This document shows, in pieces, positions 1 through 9,618 of a stretch of 64,000 nt of DNA. The notes below the pieces were generated by a model that was given only the letters and a program-made list of their open reading frames with translations, was not told the origin of the DNA and did no database searches. This stretch comes from Abyssalbus ytuae (GTDB taxonomy: Bacteria > Bacteroidota > Bacteroidia > Flavobacteriales > Flavobacteriaceae): contig NZ_CP094358.1 of NCBI RefSeq assembly GCF_022807975.1, positions 1,426,001-1,490,000 on the forward strand. The letters run 5' to 3'. The position numbers and the translations under genes were made by a program. The first letter of the stretch is position 1, and each line of letters opens with the position of its first letter.

Positions 1-51
1 CAGGAAATGAAAGTGGCAGGGGCAACTATTATAACCTCTGAGAATATTTAA
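1..51 (+). CDS. C-terminal tail of an unidentified gene (partial)
   Basis: Frame 1 is open from the first base and ends at TAA (49-51), giving 16 codons that read QEMKVAGATIITSENI. The composition looks coding. It converges on aroA, sharing a few bases of its stop region with the aroA stop. The ending vaguely resembles isochorismatase/nicotinamidase-type C-termini, but too little is present to name it. Confidence 0.35.
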   Translation, partial: QEMKVAGATIITSENI

Positions 52-1280
52 TTACAAGGTTTTATGTCAAATTGAAGCTTTTTCATATCCTCCCAAAAAC
101 CGGGGTATGATTTTGACACCACCTCTGCGTCATTGATAATAACGGGCACTTTTAAAGCCAGCGGCGCAAATGCCATTGCCATTCGATGATCGTGATAGGT
201 ATCAATATCTACTTCTTCATTAATACGGGTGGAGGGTTTTAAAAATAATTCCTTGTCGGTAACTTCTATATTAGCTCCCAGTTTGGATAATTCGGTTTTT
301 AAAGCTTCCAACCGGTCAGTTTCTTTAATTTTCAGGGTGTGAAGGCCGGTTAAACAGCACTCTATTCCTAAACCAAAACAGGTGACTGCAATAGTTTGTG
401 CAATATCAGGAGAATTAGAAAGATCAAATTCTACTTTTTTACCTGCTTTAACAAACGATATTTTTTCTAAAGTAATAGTGTTATCACCATACGTGGTTTT
501 TACCCCGAATTCTTTGTAAAAATCAACCAGGGAACTGTCTCCCTGCAAACTGTTTTTCTTATAAGAGGATAGAGATATGGTAGTTCCCACCTCACACAAC
601 GCCACAATACTGTAAAAATACGAAGCCGAACTCCAGTCGGATTCCACCACAATTGTTTTATCTTCAATACGGGTGACGGGAAAAACTTTTATAACATTTC
701 CCTTAAAGGATGTTTTTACTCCTGATTCTTCAAGCAATGCCAATGTCATTTTTATATAAGGCACCGAGGTTATTTTACCTTCCAGGGTCAATTCCAATCC
801 GTTTTTAAGTGCAGGAGCCACCAACAGCAAGGCGGATATGTACTGACTGCTAACATTGGCCGCCAGAGAGACCTTATTTTCAGTTAACTCTTTACCTTCA
901 ATTTTAAGAGGCGGGTATCCTTCTTCTTTTTCGTATTTTATCTCTGCTCCCAGTTGTCTTAATGCATCTACCAATATTTTAACGGGACGCTCCGTCATTC
1001 TTTCAGAACCCGTGAGCACTACACTTCTTCCCTGCTGAGCAGCAAAAAATGCGGTAAGAAAGCGCATGGCAGTACCGGCATGGTGAATATCTACCACTCC
1101 GTTTTTAACCTGGAGGCCTTTTTCCATAACTTCGGAATCGTCGGAGTTTGAAATATTCTTAATTTGAATATTGGGATATAAAGCTTTTAACAGCAATAAA
1201 CGGTTACTTTCACTTTTGGAACCGGTGATTTGAACAGAGTTATTTAATGTAGTTACCGAAGATTTAAGATATAGATTCAA
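48..1280 (-). CDS. aroA: 3-phosphoshikimate 1-carboxyvinyltransferase (EPSP synthase)
   Basis: Transfers enolpyruvate from PEP to shikimate 3-phosphate, the sixth shikimate step, in the cytosol. The 410-residue length is close to the family norm. The substrate-binding GSKSESNR motif is at residues 20-27, an AGTAMRFLTA element is near 68, KETDR starts at 319 and DHRMAM at 364; these are the hallmark EPSP synthase motifs. It is not in the Phe/Tyr operon 9 kb away. A terminator separates it from the upstream mazG-like gene, and a -7 box lies about 30 bases before its ATG, so it is probably a single-gene transcript. It ends convergently with the gene tail at the left edge. Confidence 0.96.
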   Translation of the reverse strand: MNLYLKSSVTTLNNSVQITGSKSESNRLLLLKALYPNIQIKNISNSDDSEVMEKGLQVKNGVVDIHHAGTAMRFLTAFFAAQQGRSVVLTGSERMTERPVKILVDALRQLGAEIKYEKEEGYPPLKIEGKELTENKVSLAANVSSQYISALLLVAPALKNGLELTLEGKITSVPYIKMTLALLEESGVKTSFKGNVIKVFPVTRIEDKTIVVESDWSSASYFYSIVALCEVGTTISLSSYKKNSLQGDSSLVDFYKEFGVKTTYGDNTITLEKISFVKAGKKVEFDLSNSPDIAQTIAVTCFGLGIECCLTGLHTLKIKETDRLEALKTELSKLGANIEVTDKELFLKPSTRINEEVDIDTYHDHRMAMAFAPLALKVPVIINDAEVVSKSYPGFWEDMKKLQFDIKPCN

Positions 1281-1308
1281 TTTTTTATGCTCTAAGTGAT
1301 TGGAAGTG

Positions 1309-1316
1309 CAAAAATA
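1309..1316 (-). promoter_or_regulatory. Candidate -7 box of aroA
   Basis: On the minus strand this reads TATTTTTG, an exact match to the Bacteroidetes -7 consensus TAnnTTTG. It lies about 29 bases upstream of the aroA ATG and coincides with the T-tract of the preceding terminator. No clear -33 TTG was seen, because that position falls in the terminator hairpin. Confidence 0.45.
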
Positions 1317-1341
1317 AAAAGATTCCCGCTTTCGCGGGAAT
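1315..1341 (-). terminator. Rho-independent terminator after the mazG-like gene
   Basis: Arms ATTCCCGC (1322-1329) and GCGGGAAT (1334-1341) enclose a TTTC loop. On the minus strand they are followed by a T-rich run. It ends the transcript coming from the DUF3857/mazG side before aroA. Confidence 0.8.
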
Positions 1342-1354
1342 TATAAAACAAACA

Positions 1355-1687
1355 TTATTTCAGTTTTTCGTTATTATGGTGACGGTCGTGATCGCGTTTG
1401 CCCTTTTTGTCCATTCTTTTGTCAAAAGCTTCCTGAAGGTCCACTCCTGTTTGATTGGCCAGACAAAGTACTACAAACAGAACATCGGCTAATTCTTCAC
1501 CTAGGTCTTTATCCTTATCACTTTCTTTTTCGCTTTGTTCTCCGTAACGCCTTGCAATTATACGGGCCACTTCACCAACTTCTTCGGTTAGCTGCGCCAT
1601 GTTGGTCAATTCGTTAAAATAACGTACTCCGTGTTCTTTAATCCAGTTATCAACTACTAACTGAGCATTTTTAATATTCATCTGCAT
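1355..1687 (-). CDS. MazG-like nucleotide pyrophosphohydrolase
   Basis: A small all-alpha NTP pyrophosphohydrolase, probably clearing non-canonical nucleotides to monophosphates. The 110 residues carry the metal-binding EExxE (E35, E36, E39) and the downstream EExxD (E64, E65, D68) that define the MazG/dUTPase-like fold. The tail (about 92-110) is charged and His-rich. M3 is an alternative start. It lies 43 bases after the DUF3857 gene starting at 3749 and is followed by a strong terminator, so it is probably the last gene of that transcript. The exact substrate cannot be read from the sequence. Confidence 0.85.
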   Translation of the reverse strand: MQMNIKNAQLVVDNWIKEHGVRYFNELTNMAQLTEEVGEVARIIARRYGEQSEKESDKDKDLGEELADVLFVVLCLANQTGVDLQEAFDKRMDKKGKRDHDRHHNNEKLK

Positions 1688-1730
1688 TTGCTTTATTTAA
1701 ACCCCGTCAATTTATAAATTCCCCCTGATA

Positions 1731-3749
1731 TTATACTTTAGTAAGTACTATTTTTTCAGTTTGTTTTAAAACCAACTGCTTATAATATTCTTTTAATATA
1801 TCATAATAAATTGGTAAAACAATAGCCGTATTTATTTCATGATTTACAATAACCTGAAGAATATTACCATTATTTGCGATATTGTATTTAAATGCTCCAA
1901 GATTATCCGGCAACATAACAGCACTCCCTTCCGGTAGTGTTTCAACCTTATAGCCTTCAGGCAATTGAATATTTACCAAATATCTTACCGTCCGGGGAAA
2001 AGAAAAATCTACAGGGTACTCTCTTTTATCTAACTTAAAAGGGTTTTTATCCATTGCTAAAAACAATAAGGGAGAAACATATAATTTGTCTCCGATTGCA
2101 TCGTATGCATTTTCCCTGATAAACGCATAACTTTCGGTTATCGGTTTAGATAAATCTTCTACATTTTTTATTTCATATTCTTCAATTTCTATTCCCCCGA
2201 AATTATTCTCCAGTTGTTCCAGGTAATCTTCTTCTTTTGTTGCACCGTACATTTCCCTGAATGAAAATGCATGATGATTTGTATACTGATTTCTGATTTT
2301 TCCTTTAACCGTTCCGTTATCCTCCAACGAATACATTAAAGAAAAAATTTGTTGAGAAGGTTGAGTGGGCATTAAATTTATTTCCAGGGAAGTTCCGTCT
2401 TTTCTTATCAGCCTGCCCTGCCAGTTCAATGTTCTTTCAGGCAAAATACCAGGGCTTGAATATTTACTGCTGGCATCTAATAAAACCCGGTTATTATTAA
2501 TTTTTAATGCACAAATTACATAATTAAACCCTTCCCGGGTAGGAAACAAAGGAATTCCATGACTTCTGGTACTCACTAATACCGGGTCTGCTGTTAATCC
2601 GGCATACCTGAACATAGAAATGAGCATTAAATTAATTTCACCAGTATTACCTGTATTTGCTTTATAAGCTTTTCTAACCCCGTCATTACACCAATAACCA
2701 TAATAACCATTCCATGCCATTTTGTTTTTTACATAATTAAAAATAGCTGCGGCTTTTTCACTTTCGCCGGGAATATTATTTATTAACTCATTAATATCAG
2801 ATTCAAAATAAGCTGTTTTGGACAATTCTCCTCCAAAGTCATCATATTGATATATTTTCTTTGCGACATCTTCCCATGTTGTGGAATAACTCTTAATGAC
2901 TCCATCAGGAAATTTGGTAAACGATAATTCATACTTAATACTTGACCTGTAATTATTGATGTTATTCACATATTTCTCTTCTTTAAGAGCAGGCACATCA
3001 TCCAAATCAATATTGGTAACGTCAATTATATAATTAATTTTACTATTGGTATATGTAGTTTTAGTAACGCTGAAGCGATATCCTCCCGACCTGGATTTAT
3101 TAGTAAAATTAATCACTCCGCTTTTTTTAGAACTTTGCGGAGTAAACATATAATATCCTTTAATTCGTGGTTTAAAATGGTAATATTCAGGAATTTCTAC
3201 GGCAACTTCTATTCTTTTTACCGGGATATCAAATTGCAAAGGAATTTCATCAATATTATAATTAAAAGGAGAGCGTATATCATATTTAAACTCCACCACC
3301 GTACCTTCCCTGATATCCGGCATGGTAAATTTTACTATTTTCCTGTACCTGGAGGCATCTTCATTAAATATCGCACTTTTTTCTAATTTCTTTTCGACTA
3401 TTTTACCATTTTCCAAGTTATAAGTTACTCCTTTTATATTACTGATTTTTTCATCGGCATCAGAAGATTGGTACAGATATATTTGCTCAGTGGCATGATC
3501 AAAACCTTCTTTATTATAAAATTTTATTCTTTCTTCTACTTCAGTAATAACTTCAAAACCATTATGCTCACTATAACTATAGTAAACCCTTTGCTTTTTA
3601 TATAAAATAGTGGCAGGTGCTGATGAGTCTTTCGGGTTAAACTTTTCTTCCAGTTCTTCTTTACTTACCTTCCCAAATTTATACGTCTGGGAAAAAACAG
3701 AAGTTGACAAGGGGGCGGATAATAAAAAGATAAAAATGAAATATTTCAT
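1731..3749 (-). CDS. DUF3857 secreted protein, degenerate transglutaminase-like (paralogue C)
   Basis: The 672 residues begin with a Sec signal peptide (about 1-20, ending VFSQ), followed by an N-terminal DUF3857 domain and a transglutaminase-like core at roughly 330-430. The segment that aligns with the catalytic GDC loop of paralogue B reads TGNTGEIN, with Thr369 where Cys is expected. The usual NHV histidine segment reads NYV, while the LLDAS aspartate remains. Protease or transglutaminase activity is therefore unlikely. It is the last of three tandem paralogues, 25 bases after the middle one. Role unknown; it probably acts in the periplasm or at the outer membrane. Confidence 0.85.
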   Translation of the reverse strand: MKYFIFIFLLSAPLSTSVFSQTYKFGKVSKEELEEKFNPKDSSAPATILYKKQRVYYSYSEHNGFEVITEVEERIKFYNKEGFDHATEQIYLYQSSDADEKISNIKGVTYNLENGKIVEKKLEKSAIFNEDASRYRKIVKFTMPDIREGTVVEFKYDIRSPFNYNIDEIPLQFDIPVKRIEVAVEIPEYYHFKPRIKGYYMFTPQSSKKSGVINFTNKSRSGGYRFSVTKTTYTNSKINYIIDVTNIDLDDVPALKEEKYVNNINNYRSSIKYELSFTKFPDGVIKSYSTTWEDVAKKIYQYDDFGGELSKTAYFESDINELINNIPGESEKAAAIFNYVKNKMAWNGYYGYWCNDGVRKAYKANTGNTGEINLMLISMFRYAGLTADPVLVSTRSHGIPLFPTREGFNYVICALKINNNRVLLDASSKYSSPGILPERTLNWQGRLIRKDGTSLEINLMPTQPSQQIFSLMYSLEDNGTVKGKIRNQYTNHHAFSFREMYGATKEEDYLEQLENNFGGIEIEEYEIKNVEDLSKPITESYAFIRENAYDAIGDKLYVSPLLFLAMDKNPFKLDKREYPVDFSFPRTVRYLVNIQLPEGYKVETLPEGSAVMLPDNLGAFKYNIANNGNILQVIVNHEINTAIVLPIYYDILKEYYKQLVLKQTEKIVLTKV

Positions 3750-3774
3750 AACTAAGTAGATTTGGTTTTAGCTG

Positions 3775-5697
3775 TTAGCTTTTTATAATTACCATTTTAG
3801 AATTATCGAGATGCTTTATTGAATTTCTGAATTCTCTATATAATTTATAATCTTCTTTAGGGTATAACCCTTCTTTTATGAACATTCTTCTTTTATATAT
3901 CACTGTTCCATCATCATTTTTGGTAAAACTTACAGAATATTCCCCAAATTTATTGTTTATTGTTTCATTATCCGGAAGTGCTTCAATAGAGAAATCCTGA
4001 GGTAAGCTAATTAATACCTCATCCTCGTCAAGATACCCCCTTTTTATTTTTAAAGGCAGATTTCTGTTTCTGCATCTTTCCGGAACAAATGAATTTTTAT
4101 TGAATACATTCACAACAAAAATAAATCTGTTGCCTGCTACAGAAGCATAATTACCGGCTGACAGATTTACATTTTCTGTGAACTCAACTTTATTTTTATC
4201 ATTATTAAATGAAAAATCATCAATAGACAGATTGTTTATATTACTAAAATATTCTTTATACCTTTTTATATTATCTTCTTCAGATTTATTTTCTATTGCA
4301 AAACGATTGTCGTACTGTATTCCGTTTGTTACTATTTTTATATTTCCTGTAAGATTGCCCTGATTATCAATTTTGTAATTGCCGGTATTTTTTTGATAGT
4401 TATCTTCATTTGTATATGACACGGTTTTTACGATTTCCCCGCCTTCTGGTTTCATAATCAAAACTCTCCGGTCATCAGTAAAGTCTCCTATAAATCCAAA
4501 AGGATGAATCTGAGTGGTACAGTCTATCCAGTACAACTCATCATTATGGGGTATACATAAAATAACATGGTTACCCTGGGAAAGGGAGGCAAAGTCTTCT
4601 TCAAAACTTATTATTTCATTGCCGGCTTCCACATGGGTATAATATGATTTAACTCCCACTGTTTCAAGAAGTGCCTGTGTATAATTGGATAGCCCTTTAC
4701 AATCTCCGTACTTTACTTTATCGACCTCGGCAGCTGGAATTGGTTGGTATCCTCCTATGCCCACCTGTACACTAATATAGCGTGTATTCTTCTGAACATA
4801 TTCATATACTTTTTTTGCCTTTTCAAGAGGGTCTTCGATTCCTGAGGTTAACCCTTTAATCTCATTGACTGTTTCAATGGGTAAATCTCTTCTTCCTGCC
4901 AGAATCTGATTATACATCCATTTCCCAAAAGAATTCCAATCGGTTGCTGTTCCATCAACACCCTCAAGATGAAATTTATCTGAAGCTACCCCTACTGTAG
5001 GTGTAAACTCAATAAAAGAAGGGCTTAAATCTTCCCGTTTTATTGCCGGTAAGTTTTGAGCATAATAATAAATTATACCTTCAGAGTTATTTTGAGTTAT
5101 GTTAAAACCATCAAAATTTTTCTCCTTTGTTCTTAAGTGAAATTCATTTTGATCATATAATACTTTGAAATGACTTTTTTCCACACTCACCTCATAGCTT
5201 CCTAAAAAATACCACGATGGAATGGCGGCAGTATTCGGGGTTTGAGTTTCATAAGAAAACTCCACTGTATACGGATAGGTTATAGGAGAGTATTCTAAGT
5301 ATAATACTCTATTATCAGAAAACAAAGAAAATCCGTCATAAGCACTCCTGTCCTTAAAGTCTTTTTGTTTAAACTTTTTTATTTGTCTGCCTGCACTATC
5401 ATACACTATAGCCTGAGCATATTTTACAGAAATACTTTTATCGTACCCGACGAATGCATGAACATATTTATTTCCCGATTCATTTAAAACCGTTATTATT
5501 CTTTTATATTTTATAGACATAGACCGTTGAGATTTTATTTCAACAGTCATACTGTCAAGCTTTAAAACTGCATTGGAATTATCAATTAATTTTTCATCTA
5601 TTAGTAATAATTGAAGCTTATTGTTATTTTGTGAAAGTAAATTATTATGAAGACAGTTAAATGTCATAATAATTAATACCAGTAAAATTCTTCTCAT
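3775..5697 (-). CDS. DUF3857 and transglutaminase-domain secreted protein (paralogue B)
   Basis: The 640 residues have an N-terminal signal peptide (about 1-23), a DUF3857 domain and a transglutaminase-like core. This is the only one of the three tandem paralogues with a complete triad: Cys333 in YGDCKGL, His in QGNHV and Asp in WIDCT. It may therefore be an active cysteine peptidase or transglutaminase on an extracytoplasmic substrate. That is inference from the family; no substrate is known. It sits 88 bases after paralogue A and 25 before paralogue C, consistent with co-expression. Confidence 0.87.
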   Translation of the reverse strand: MRRILLVLIIMTFNCLHNNLLSQNNNKLQLLLIDEKLIDNSNAVLKLDSMTVEIKSQRSMSIKYKRIITVLNESGNKYVHAFVGYDKSISVKYAQAIVYDSAGRQIKKFKQKDFKDRSAYDGFSLFSDNRVLYLEYSPITYPYTVEFSYETQTPNTAAIPSWYFLGSYEVSVEKSHFKVLYDQNEFHLRTKEKNFDGFNITQNNSEGIIYYYAQNLPAIKREDLSPSFIEFTPTVGVASDKFHLEGVDGTATDWNSFGKWMYNQILAGRRDLPIETVNEIKGLTSGIEDPLEKAKKVYEYVQKNTRYISVQVGIGGYQPIPAAEVDKVKYGDCKGLSNYTQALLETVGVKSYYTHVEAGNEIISFEEDFASLSQGNHVILCIPHNDELYWIDCTTQIHPFGFIGDFTDDRRVLIMKPEGGEIVKTVSYTNEDNYQKNTGNYKIDNQGNLTGNIKIVTNGIQYDNRFAIENKSEEDNIKRYKEYFSNINNLSIDDFSFNNDKNKVEFTENVNLSAGNYASVAGNRFIFVVNVFNKNSFVPERCRNRNLPLKIKRGYLDEDEVLISLPQDFSIEALPDNETINNKFGEYSVSFTKNDDGTVIYKRRMFIKEGLYPKEDYKLYREFRNSIKHLDNSKMVIIKS

Positions 5698-5785
5698 TCA
5701 TTTACGAGTTACCAATTACTATGTAAATATAAAAGGTTTACTATAAATGAAGAGAATTATTTTACTGTTTTTGCCATTGCTTTTC

Positions 5786-7693
5786 TTATTTATGCAACTC
5801 AAGCTGGGTGTCGTCTATAAAACTTACCTGGTTTAAAAAACTGCGGTAAAACTTATAATCTTCCACTCCGTATTCACCTTCGTTAATTAATAATTTTCTT
5901 TTGTATACAAGAGTGCTGTTATCCACCTTACTAAAGGAAGCATTATAGTTTCCGTATTTGTTTTCTATCACCTTGTTTTTAGGCAGGGAAGCAATAGAAT
6001 ACCCGGAGGGCAAATGAATTATATATTCATCTTCTTCGGTAAAACCCCTCTGAATCTTTAAGGGCAACTTCCTTTCGGGGTATCGTTCAAGTTCATTGAT
6101 ATTTTTATTAAATGCATTCACCGTAAAGAATATCATATTATTTGAAAAAGAACCGTATCCGGGTCCTGAAATATCCACTTCCTCTGTAAGTTCAAAATTA
6201 TTATTGTCTGTTAATGAAAAATTGTTGATAACAACATTATTTATATTCTTCCAGGAAACTTCCTTATAATTTTTAATCACTTCATCCCTGCTTCCTGTTG
6301 TTAATTTTGCATGCTCGCCATATTTCAGCCCTCCTGTTTTAACTGTCACTTTCCCCCGAATATCTCCCAGGGAACTTAAATGATACTCTGCTTTTGTTTT
6401 TTTGTATGATACACTCTGGTCACTTTTGGGAGTTCTTACTATTTCACCTGCTCCCGGTTTCATAACAAGAACATCCCTGTCGTCTAAGTAAGTGCTTAAA
6501 TAGTTAAAAGGTAATTTTTTATCATAATAATCCAGCCATATTACATTGCTGCCATCCATTACATAAAGTAATGCATGATTGCTTTGTGTAACCGAAGGAA
6601 ACTCTTTTTTAATATTAACCTTATCAATCCCTGCTCTTGCAAAAGCAAGGTAGGATTCTACCCCTAAAACTTTTAAAAGTGCACGGGTATAGTTTGCCAG
6701 ATCTTTGGAATCTCCTTTTTTTAGTTTATCTGTTTGTTCCGCCGGTAAGGGCTGAAAATTATTTGTACTTGCGGATATCTCTATATACTCAAAATTATCC
6801 TTTACAAATTCGTGCACTAATCGGGCTTTATCTGTAATTGTGTTTAATGCACCTCCTAAAGTGTTAATTTTGGTAGCAGTTGCAGGAGGAAGTTTGTCAA
6901 TACCTGCCAGTACAGTATCATAATACCACATTCCGTATTTGGAACAGGATGTTGCATCTCCTTTTTTATCTTTAAAACTGAATTTACCCAGTGCAAACTG
7001 AACGCTTGGCATCAGGGCATTAAACTCCGGACTTAATGATTCATGAACCATAGCTTCCCTGTGTAACACCGAATAAGTAAGGTTTCCTTTTATCTGATAC
7101 TTTTTTACAAGATGGGCTTCCAGATTATTTTCATTTACACTTACCGCTATTTTATCACCGTCGTAATTAATTCTGCAGGAAGCACTCTCTACACTTACGC
7201 CATAATCTTCAATTAAAAAATATTCGGGAATAAATGCGGTATTAGCAGATTTAACAGTATATGAAAAATGTACCGTATAAGGAAACTTTGATCCCTCATA
7301 AGGTATTTTTAATATTTTTTGAGCGGGGTAGTTTGGATAGGCATCTTTCTCTGCAAAAGATTTCTTTTTAAATTTTTCAAGCTCAGTACCGTTTGCATCA
7401 TACACAACAGCATCCATTTCCATAACTTCCAATCCGTTTTCCAGATTGATGAAAGCATTTAAATGCTTTTCTCCGGCTTTGTTCAATACAGTAACTATCC
7501 TGTCCCTTATAAGGTAAATTTCAGATTCTGAAACAACCTTATATGTCAACTCATCTAGTCTAACAACTGCATTGGCATTTTTTGTAAGCTCCGCAGGGAT
7601 ATTTGCGGACTGAATTCGATTTTCATATTGACTCCATGAAAATGAGGACAAGGCCAGGAAACATCCTAGCACAAGTAGTTGTTTAATATTCAT
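5786..7693 (-). CDS. DUF3857 and transglutaminase-like secreted protein, Cys replaced by Ser (paralogue A)
   Basis: The 635 residues start with a signal peptide ending near FSWSQ (about 22), followed by DUF3857 and a transglutaminase-like core. The catalytic loop reads KKGDSKDL, with Ser329 in place of the nucleophilic Cys, while the His (QSNHA) and Asp (WLDY) positions are kept. Otherwise it aligns with paralogue B over its full length (for example DDRDVLVMKP against DDRRVLIMKP), indicating tandem duplication. It is the first gene of the trio after a 163-base AT-rich gap that probably holds the promoter. Confidence 0.86.
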   Translation of the reverse strand: MNIKQLLVLGCFLALSSFSWSQYENRIQSANIPAELTKNANAVVRLDELTYKVVSESEIYLIRDRIVTVLNKAGEKHLNAFINLENGLEVMEMDAVVYDANGTELEKFKKKSFAEKDAYPNYPAQKILKIPYEGSKFPYTVHFSYTVKSANTAFIPEYFLIEDYGVSVESASCRINYDGDKIAVSVNENNLEAHLVKKYQIKGNLTYSVLHREAMVHESLSPEFNALMPSVQFALGKFSFKDKKGDATSCSKYGMWYYDTVLAGIDKLPPATATKINTLGGALNTITDKARLVHEFVKDNFEYIEISASTNNFQPLPAEQTDKLKKGDSKDLANYTRALLKVLGVESYLAFARAGIDKVNIKKEFPSVTQSNHALLYVMDGSNVIWLDYYDKKLPFNYLSTYLDDRDVLVMKPGAGEIVRTPKSDQSVSYKKTKAEYHLSSLGDIRGKVTVKTGGLKYGEHAKLTTGSRDEVIKNYKEVSWKNINNVVINNFSLTDNNNFELTEEVDISGPGYGSFSNNMIFFTVNAFNKNINELERYPERKLPLKIQRGFTEEDEYIIHLPSGYSIASLPKNKVIENKYGNYNASFSKVDNSTLVYKRKLLINEGEYGVEDYKFYRSFLNQVSFIDDTQLELHK

Positions 7694-7856
7694 ATATGTT
7701 TAGGGTATTGGATTACGTTTTAAATTTAATAATGTTAAAAAAAACAAAAAAATTTATTTAACTTTTTGATTAACAATTATTAAAAAATCAATAATATCCC
7801 TAAAAAACACAAAATATTTAAAAAATAAAAGAATTTATTAAGATTTATTTAACCTT

Positions 7857-8309
7857 CTAATTCCTACACTTAGAATCAATTACGATGGTAACCGGCCCGT
7901 CATTTACCAAGAAAACTTTCATATCGGCTCCAAAAACACCAGTCCCTATCTCTTTGCCAATTTCCTTTTTAAACCTGAAAATAAAGTCCTCATATAAAGG
8001 TATGGCAATTTCAGGCTTAGCTGCTTTAATATAGGAAGGCCTGTTTCCTTTTTTAGTAGAAGCATGTAATGTGAACTGGCTAACTACTATTGCTTCTCCA
8101 TCTATATCCAATAAAGATTTATTCATTACTTCGTTTTCATCATTAAAAATTCTCATTCTTGCAATTTTTCCCGACAACCATTCGATGTCTTCGGCAGAAT
8201 CTGCCTCTTCGATTCCCAACAGGATAAGTAATCCTTTATTTATACATGCTACTTCTTCTTTATCAACAATAACTGATGCTTCAGAAACTCTTTGTATTAC
8301 AGCTTTCAT
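7857..8309 (-). CDS. dtd: D-aminoacyl-tRNA deacylase
   Basis: Hydrolyses D-amino acids, and mischarged Gly, from tRNA to protect translation fidelity. The 150 residues match the family length. The SQFTL motif is at 77-81, RPSY at 90-93 and the Gly-cisPro loop is NDGPVT at 136-141, the two elements that form the chirality-checking pocket of the dimer. It lies 12 bases downstream of rsgA on the same strand, so the two are co-transcribed translation-quality genes. Confidence 0.95.
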   Translation of the reverse strand: MKAVIQRVSEASVIVDKEEVACINKGLLILLGIEEADSAEDIEWLSGKIARMRIFNDENEVMNKSLLDIDGEAIVVSQFTLHASTKKGNRPSYIKAAKPEIAIPLYEDFIFRFKKEIGKEIGTGVFGADMKVFLVNDGPVTIVIDSKCRN

Positions 8310-8321
8310 GATTGATATTAA

Positions 8322-9272
8322 TTAGTCTTCTGCATAAATGTCTACCCGGTAATTTTCTTCATCACCTTCTATTATCTGTAAATAACTTTTATACCGGCTC
8401 CATGCAATTTCATCATTTTCCAAAGCTTGTTTCACAGCACATTGTGGCTCATCTATATGCAGGCAATTATTAAACTTACATTGGTTTTTTAAGGCAAAAA
8501 ATTCCGGAAAGTAATCACCCAATTCATCTTTATCAATTTCTACAATACCAAAACCTTTAATACCGGGGGTATCTATAATTTTAGCATTAAAGCTCAGGTC
8601 AAACATTTCGGCAAAAGTAGTGGTATGTTGCCCTTGTTTGTGCTGGTCTGATATTTCAGCTGTTTTAAGATTGAGTTGGGGTTCCAAAACATTTATAAGG
8701 GTAGATTTTCCAACTCCCGAATGACCGGCAAACATGCTTACTTTTCCTTTCATTAGCTCTTTTACTCTATCAATATTTTTTCCGGTAACGGCAGATATGC
8801 CAATGCATTCATACCCTATTTTACGGTATATGGATGCAAGATATTTTACTTCCAGAAGTTCGTCTTCATTATAGGTGTCTACCTTGTTAAAGAGCAATAT
8901 AGTTTTTATATCATAGGCTTCGGCCGTAACCAGAAACCTGTCTATAAAACCTGTAAAAGTAGGAGGATTATTTAAGGTTATCATTAAAAAAACCTGATCT
9001 ACATTGGCTGCTATGATATGGGTTTTCTTTGAAAGCTTTACTGACTTTCTTATTATATAATTTTTGCGGTCATGAATATTATTAATGACTCCTATTGTTT
9101 CGTCTCCTACACTTTCAAGATCAAAGTCTACTATATCTCCCACCGCCACAGGATTAGTACTCTTTATACCTTGTATTCTGAACTTACCTTTTATTCTGCA
9201 TTCAAATTCTTTTCCTTCATTCGTTTTTACCGTATACCAACTTCCGGTAGACTTATAAACTGTACCTGTCAT
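8322..9272 (-). CDS. rsgA: Ribosome small-subunit-dependent GTPase A
   Basis: A late 30S assembly GTPase. The 316 residues contain an N-terminal OB fold (about 1-70) and a circularly permuted GTPase domain, with G4 NKVD at 129-132 preceding G1 GHSGVGKST at 183-191 and G3 DTPG at 234-237. The C-terminal zinc site is C265, C270, H272 and C278. All hallmark residues are present. It is the first gene of an rsgA-dtd transcript with a candidate promoter just upstream. Confidence 0.96.
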   Translation of the reverse strand: MTGTVYKSTGSWYTVKTNEGKEFECRIKGKFRIQGIKSTNPVAVGDIVDFDLESVGDETIGVINNIHDRKNYIIRKSVKLSKKTHIIAANVDQVFLMITLNNPPTFTGFIDRFLVTAEAYDIKTILLFNKVDTYNEDELLEVKYLASIYRKIGYECIGISAVTGKNIDRVKELMKGKVSMFAGHSGVGKSTLINVLEPQLNLKTAEISDQHKQGQHTTTFAEMFDLSFNAKIIDTPGIKGFGIVEIDKDELGDYFPEFFALKNQCKFNNCLHIDEPQCAVKQALENDEIAWSRYKSYLQIIEGDEENYRVDIYAED

Positions 9273-9296
9273 TAAGTAATTGTTATTTATGTTTTA

Positions 9297-9323
9297 CAAA
9301 GTAACAATTTTCTTTGGGTTCAA
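9297..9323 (-). promoter_or_regulatory. Candidate rsgA promoter
   Basis: On the minus strand a TTG (9321-9323) precedes TTACTTTG (9297-9304) by 16 bases. This is one mismatch from the Bacteroidetes TTG / TAnnTTTG promoter, about 25 bases before the ATG. Confidence 0.4.
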
Positions 9324-9329
9324 TCCTTA

Positions 9330-9618
9330 TATAATATATTTGATTAATATAAACTTTTAACACTGTTTGATTGTGAAAAAGTATGATTTACTTCTAACGG
9401 CAGGGAAGAGGCTCCAAAACGGATTGAATGTTTGAGGTTGTGCTTCGAGATGGATAGGGTTGCTTATAAGGTAGTATCCTATAAAGTGTACTCTGATTTG
9501 CCTTATGTATTTTTCCCCTCTCAAGAAGGGTCTCTTTTCATGAGTAACTGTTGTGTCCCGATTTGCAGCGAGAGGGTACCGGTCATGTATAAGTTATATT
9601 TTCGGAATGTCCCCTTTT
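9330..9618. other. Intergenic region without a recognisable gene
   Basis: This roughly 290-base stretch between rsgA and the GIN gene is less A/T-skewed than other spacers in the window. Short ORFs exist on both strands, but none has a start context or composition I trust. It may be a degenerate gene fragment or a copy of an interspersed repeat; see findings. Confidence 0.4.
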
